Positions 61,283-64,000 of a stretch of DNA of 64,000 nt are shown one piece after another; position 1 is the stretch's first letter; every line of letters begins with the position of its first letter. The stretch spans positions 4,836,001 through 4,900,000 of the forward strand of contig NC_057793.1 in NCBI RefSeq assembly GCF_014905175.1. Reading direction: 5' to 3'. A model generated the notes under the pieces. That model was not told where the DNA came from. It made no database searches and saw only the letters and a list, made by a program, of their open reading frames with translations. The translations under genes were made by a program, and so were the position numbers. Origin of the DNA: Aphidius gifuensis. Its lineage: Eukaryota; Arthropoda; Insecta; Hymenoptera; Braconidae.

Positions 61283-64000
61283 TGTTTGCGCGCAAGGGTT
61301 GTAGCCAACTAGTCGTGTATTGTGGATTTAACAGGCGCCGTTTTCTCTTCAACCCCTCTTTCAATGCCTCATTCGGTAACCCCCTTTTCGCTGTGAAATT
61401 TTTCCCCTCACTATTGCCTTTACAGGGTTTCTCACCACGTACTCACATTGTATACTATACTATCACAAGATAGTCAAAATATATTTTTTTTTTTTTATCT
61501 TCTTCGCATGCGCCTTCTTTACACGAATATATTTATAAGCGACTATTAGATTGTCTATGTATATTATATGTCTCACGAACCCTCTACCGTCAATAGAATC
61601 ATGGTCACCACTTTGCCCACGTAATGACACACGCTGGAATATGTGTGAGACCAACAAATACGACAATGAACTTTAACCAAAAGTGTCCCAAATAGAGATA
61701 GACACATGTACATTTTATATTTCATATATAAAAATTTTATTCAACTATTTATAAATTTCATTAATATAATCAATATTCAATCAGATAAATTATAAAAAAA
61801 ATTATTCATTATTTATTGGCTATTTTAGATTGATAATAATAATAACAAAAATAATATGGAATTATATTATTTTTAGAGTGACAATGGAAAATAAAGCATG
61901 TGATTTATTAAATTTATATTTCAATCGAATATCGCTGGCGCTGTGATATACACATACCCTTATATAAAATGATAAGTCATAATAAAAAAATAAAAGATAA
62001 AAAAAAAAATCATCAAGTACATTGAAAAGCTTTGAAGACAAACCCGGAATGAGCATACAAAATAATAGAAATGGAAAAATAAAATAGAGAAAAAAAATGA
62101 ACAAATAAATAAAGGAATGCAGAAATAAGGTTGTCGTCGTGTTCCGTTGTATGAAATTCGATAATCGATTGGCAAGAGTATAAACACAGATATAGTATAA
62201 AAAATATTGCTGCAGATAGAAAAAAAAAAAAACTTTAGAAATAATAATTATTTGGGGAAAAATTTTTTACAAATATTGTGATTCAAAATTTCTTGGAATA
62301 TTTCTACTGATGAAATTTTTGGTTATTCTGTTTATATGAGCAAAAAAAATTATAATAATGACAATAATCCACAAATAGCTAGTAAAAAACTTTCGAGGAT
62401 ATTTTTTTATTTTCGATTCCCAATGAGGTACAGTTTATTTTCATTGATATTAATATCTATTGCTATGCATATATTTTCAAATAAAAAAAAAAAAAAAAGA
62501 AAAATGTATAAATCTGGGTGTATATGTATGTAGTATTTTGTTTTTTTTATAAACGATCGATGCATGGGATCCCAAGTTTAGAAATGTATACAGATATATA
62601 TATGTTTATGAACACTTTTTTTGGAAACTGTCCTCGTTTGTGGTAGATCGACAAAACGGGACATACGTGATCGGAATCTGTCAGATCATCGAGAATAATA
62701 CAACAGAGAAAATTCGAGGCTTCTATACCAGTTTCCAATATACGACAAGTCCTCTTAAATCCCCGCTTCCTCAATGTAGCATCCGATACTCCACAGTTTT
62801 CAAATTTTTTTCAAAGCTGGAAAGTTGTCGGATTATCAGCACAAAAATATAAAAAACAAGAAAAACTCTGTTGAACACAAAAAAAAAAAAAGAATCCTTC
62901 CACCCCTTGTGGATTATAACTTTTTTTTTTTTTCTTCCTCTATTTGTTTTTTTTTTTTTCTCTTTCTTTTTTGAATCCGAAAAACTAATTCCCACTTCCG
63001 ACCCTTCTTTCTTTTATCTTTCACGCCTAACCAATGAATCCAATGCCAATTTTTATCTCAACACTTTACTAAAGAATTTGATCACGATTTCCATTTGTCG
63101 ATTATATACCTATTCGTGCTCACAATGAAATCACTCGTTCGTTTAATTTATAAATCAACGCTACCTCAATATTCTCACTCCATCTGGCATGAAAATCGGA
63201 GAATATAAACATTGAACTTGGTATAAAAAAAAAAAATATGTAGAAAAACATGAGGACGTGTAGTTTATTTTATTTTATTTTTTTATTGTTTGTAATTTTT
63301 TTTTTTTCATTCTTTTGGCGCCTCTCTCAGTACAAGGATCCAACGGGAATAGCAGTTATAAAAGTGATCCTGTGGGGAAAATACACAGGGGATGAAATAA
63401 AACGACGTTACGAGGCAAATCAGTTTTCATTTGAGCTCTTCTATTACTTGAAAAAGAAGGATGGTCAAATATGCATCTATTAACATTTATAATTTATACT
63501 AGGGCAGATTTTTTTTTCGTTAGTATTTGTATGAAGTATGTTGTTTGGTGTAAACATGACAGAGCACCATCGATTAACAAATGATAAACAACATTTTCAT
63601 ATCATCTCGATAAAATATAATATAAAATAAAAAAGACCCTTTTTCCATAGTTACAATAAGCAACACAGTAGTCAAGCTGCATATCGTGTCAGACCAGAAA
63701 TTTCTCCCTATTTTAATATTTACATTTTATTTATTTATTATTATTTTTTTTTTTTTTGTAAACTCATTTTAAATATTTACATTATGAAAATGAGTTGATG
63801 AATCATAAATTTGTTTACTCATTCAAAAAATAAATATATATTTTCTAAATATCTATGAAAAAATATATATCTACGTAATATAAAATACAAATAACTTTAA
63901 CTTTTCAGCAACGTTGCATTTTAAATGAAACTCAAAACAATTTTATACAGTAAATATTATTTCATTCATCATGAATAGTATAGGAAAATAAAAAATTATT
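61283..64000. other. Upstream flank of the DIP-like gene
   Basis: 61283-61460 stays less AT-rich, as a promoter-proximal region would. Beyond it the DNA is AT-rich with patches at 61570-61680, 62630-62830 and 63330-63480. No upstream exon or neighbouring gene is recognised. Short frames near 62640-62850 and 63331-63483 have no known domain. Confidence 0.5.

Noticed and set aside
61140..61364. 74-codon frame suggesting a longer N-terminus for exon 1
   Set aside because: The apparent first codon is TTG, not ATG. The only ATG in that frame is at 61217, and starting there gives a clean signal peptide. The tail past 61151 reads through the splice donor.

Overview
This window looks like AT-rich insect nuclear DNA: long A/T homopolymers, AT-only microsatellites, long introns with GT...AG ends, no operon structure and no bacterial-style gene density. 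The one gene I can support is a neuronal immunoglobulin-superfamily adhesion protein of the insect DIP (Dpr-interacting protein)/lachesin-like family. Strong AT bias and the resemblance of the stem region to bee and wasp lachesin-like proteins, as I remember them, make a hymenopteran, perhaps a parasitoid wasp, my best guess. That taxonomic call is inference.

The gene lies on the minus strand. I assembled it by hand from the sequence as 11 coding exons. They run from an ATG at 61217 to a TGA at 27505-27507 and total 1,314 nt, or 437 residues. All ten introns are GT-AG, and the reading frame is kept across every junction. The order is: signal peptide (exon 1), short linker (exon 2), Ig1 (exons 3-4), Ig2 (exons 5-6), Ig3 (exons 7-8), charged stem (exons 9-10), and a hydrophobic C-terminal tail consistent with a GPI-anchor signal (exon 11). 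The first intron is about 18.4 kb and the second about 5.2 kb. A TATA-less Inr+DPE-like core promoter is visible just upstream of the start codon, and an AATAAATAAA element lies about 105 nt past the stop.

Layout: 1-27370 is about 27 kb downstream of the gene in which I recognise no gene. It holds AT-rich DNA, microsatellites and about ten islands of more complex, less AT-rich sequence that look like candidate conserved noncoding or regulatory elements. 27371-61280 is the DIP gene with its introns; introns 1 and 2 carry more such islands. 61281-64000 is the upstream flank, with no recognised gene. I see no rRNA, convincing tRNA, CRISPR array, intact transposon or viral gene. The short open frames scattered through the window are mostly AT-rich chance frames or strand shadows.
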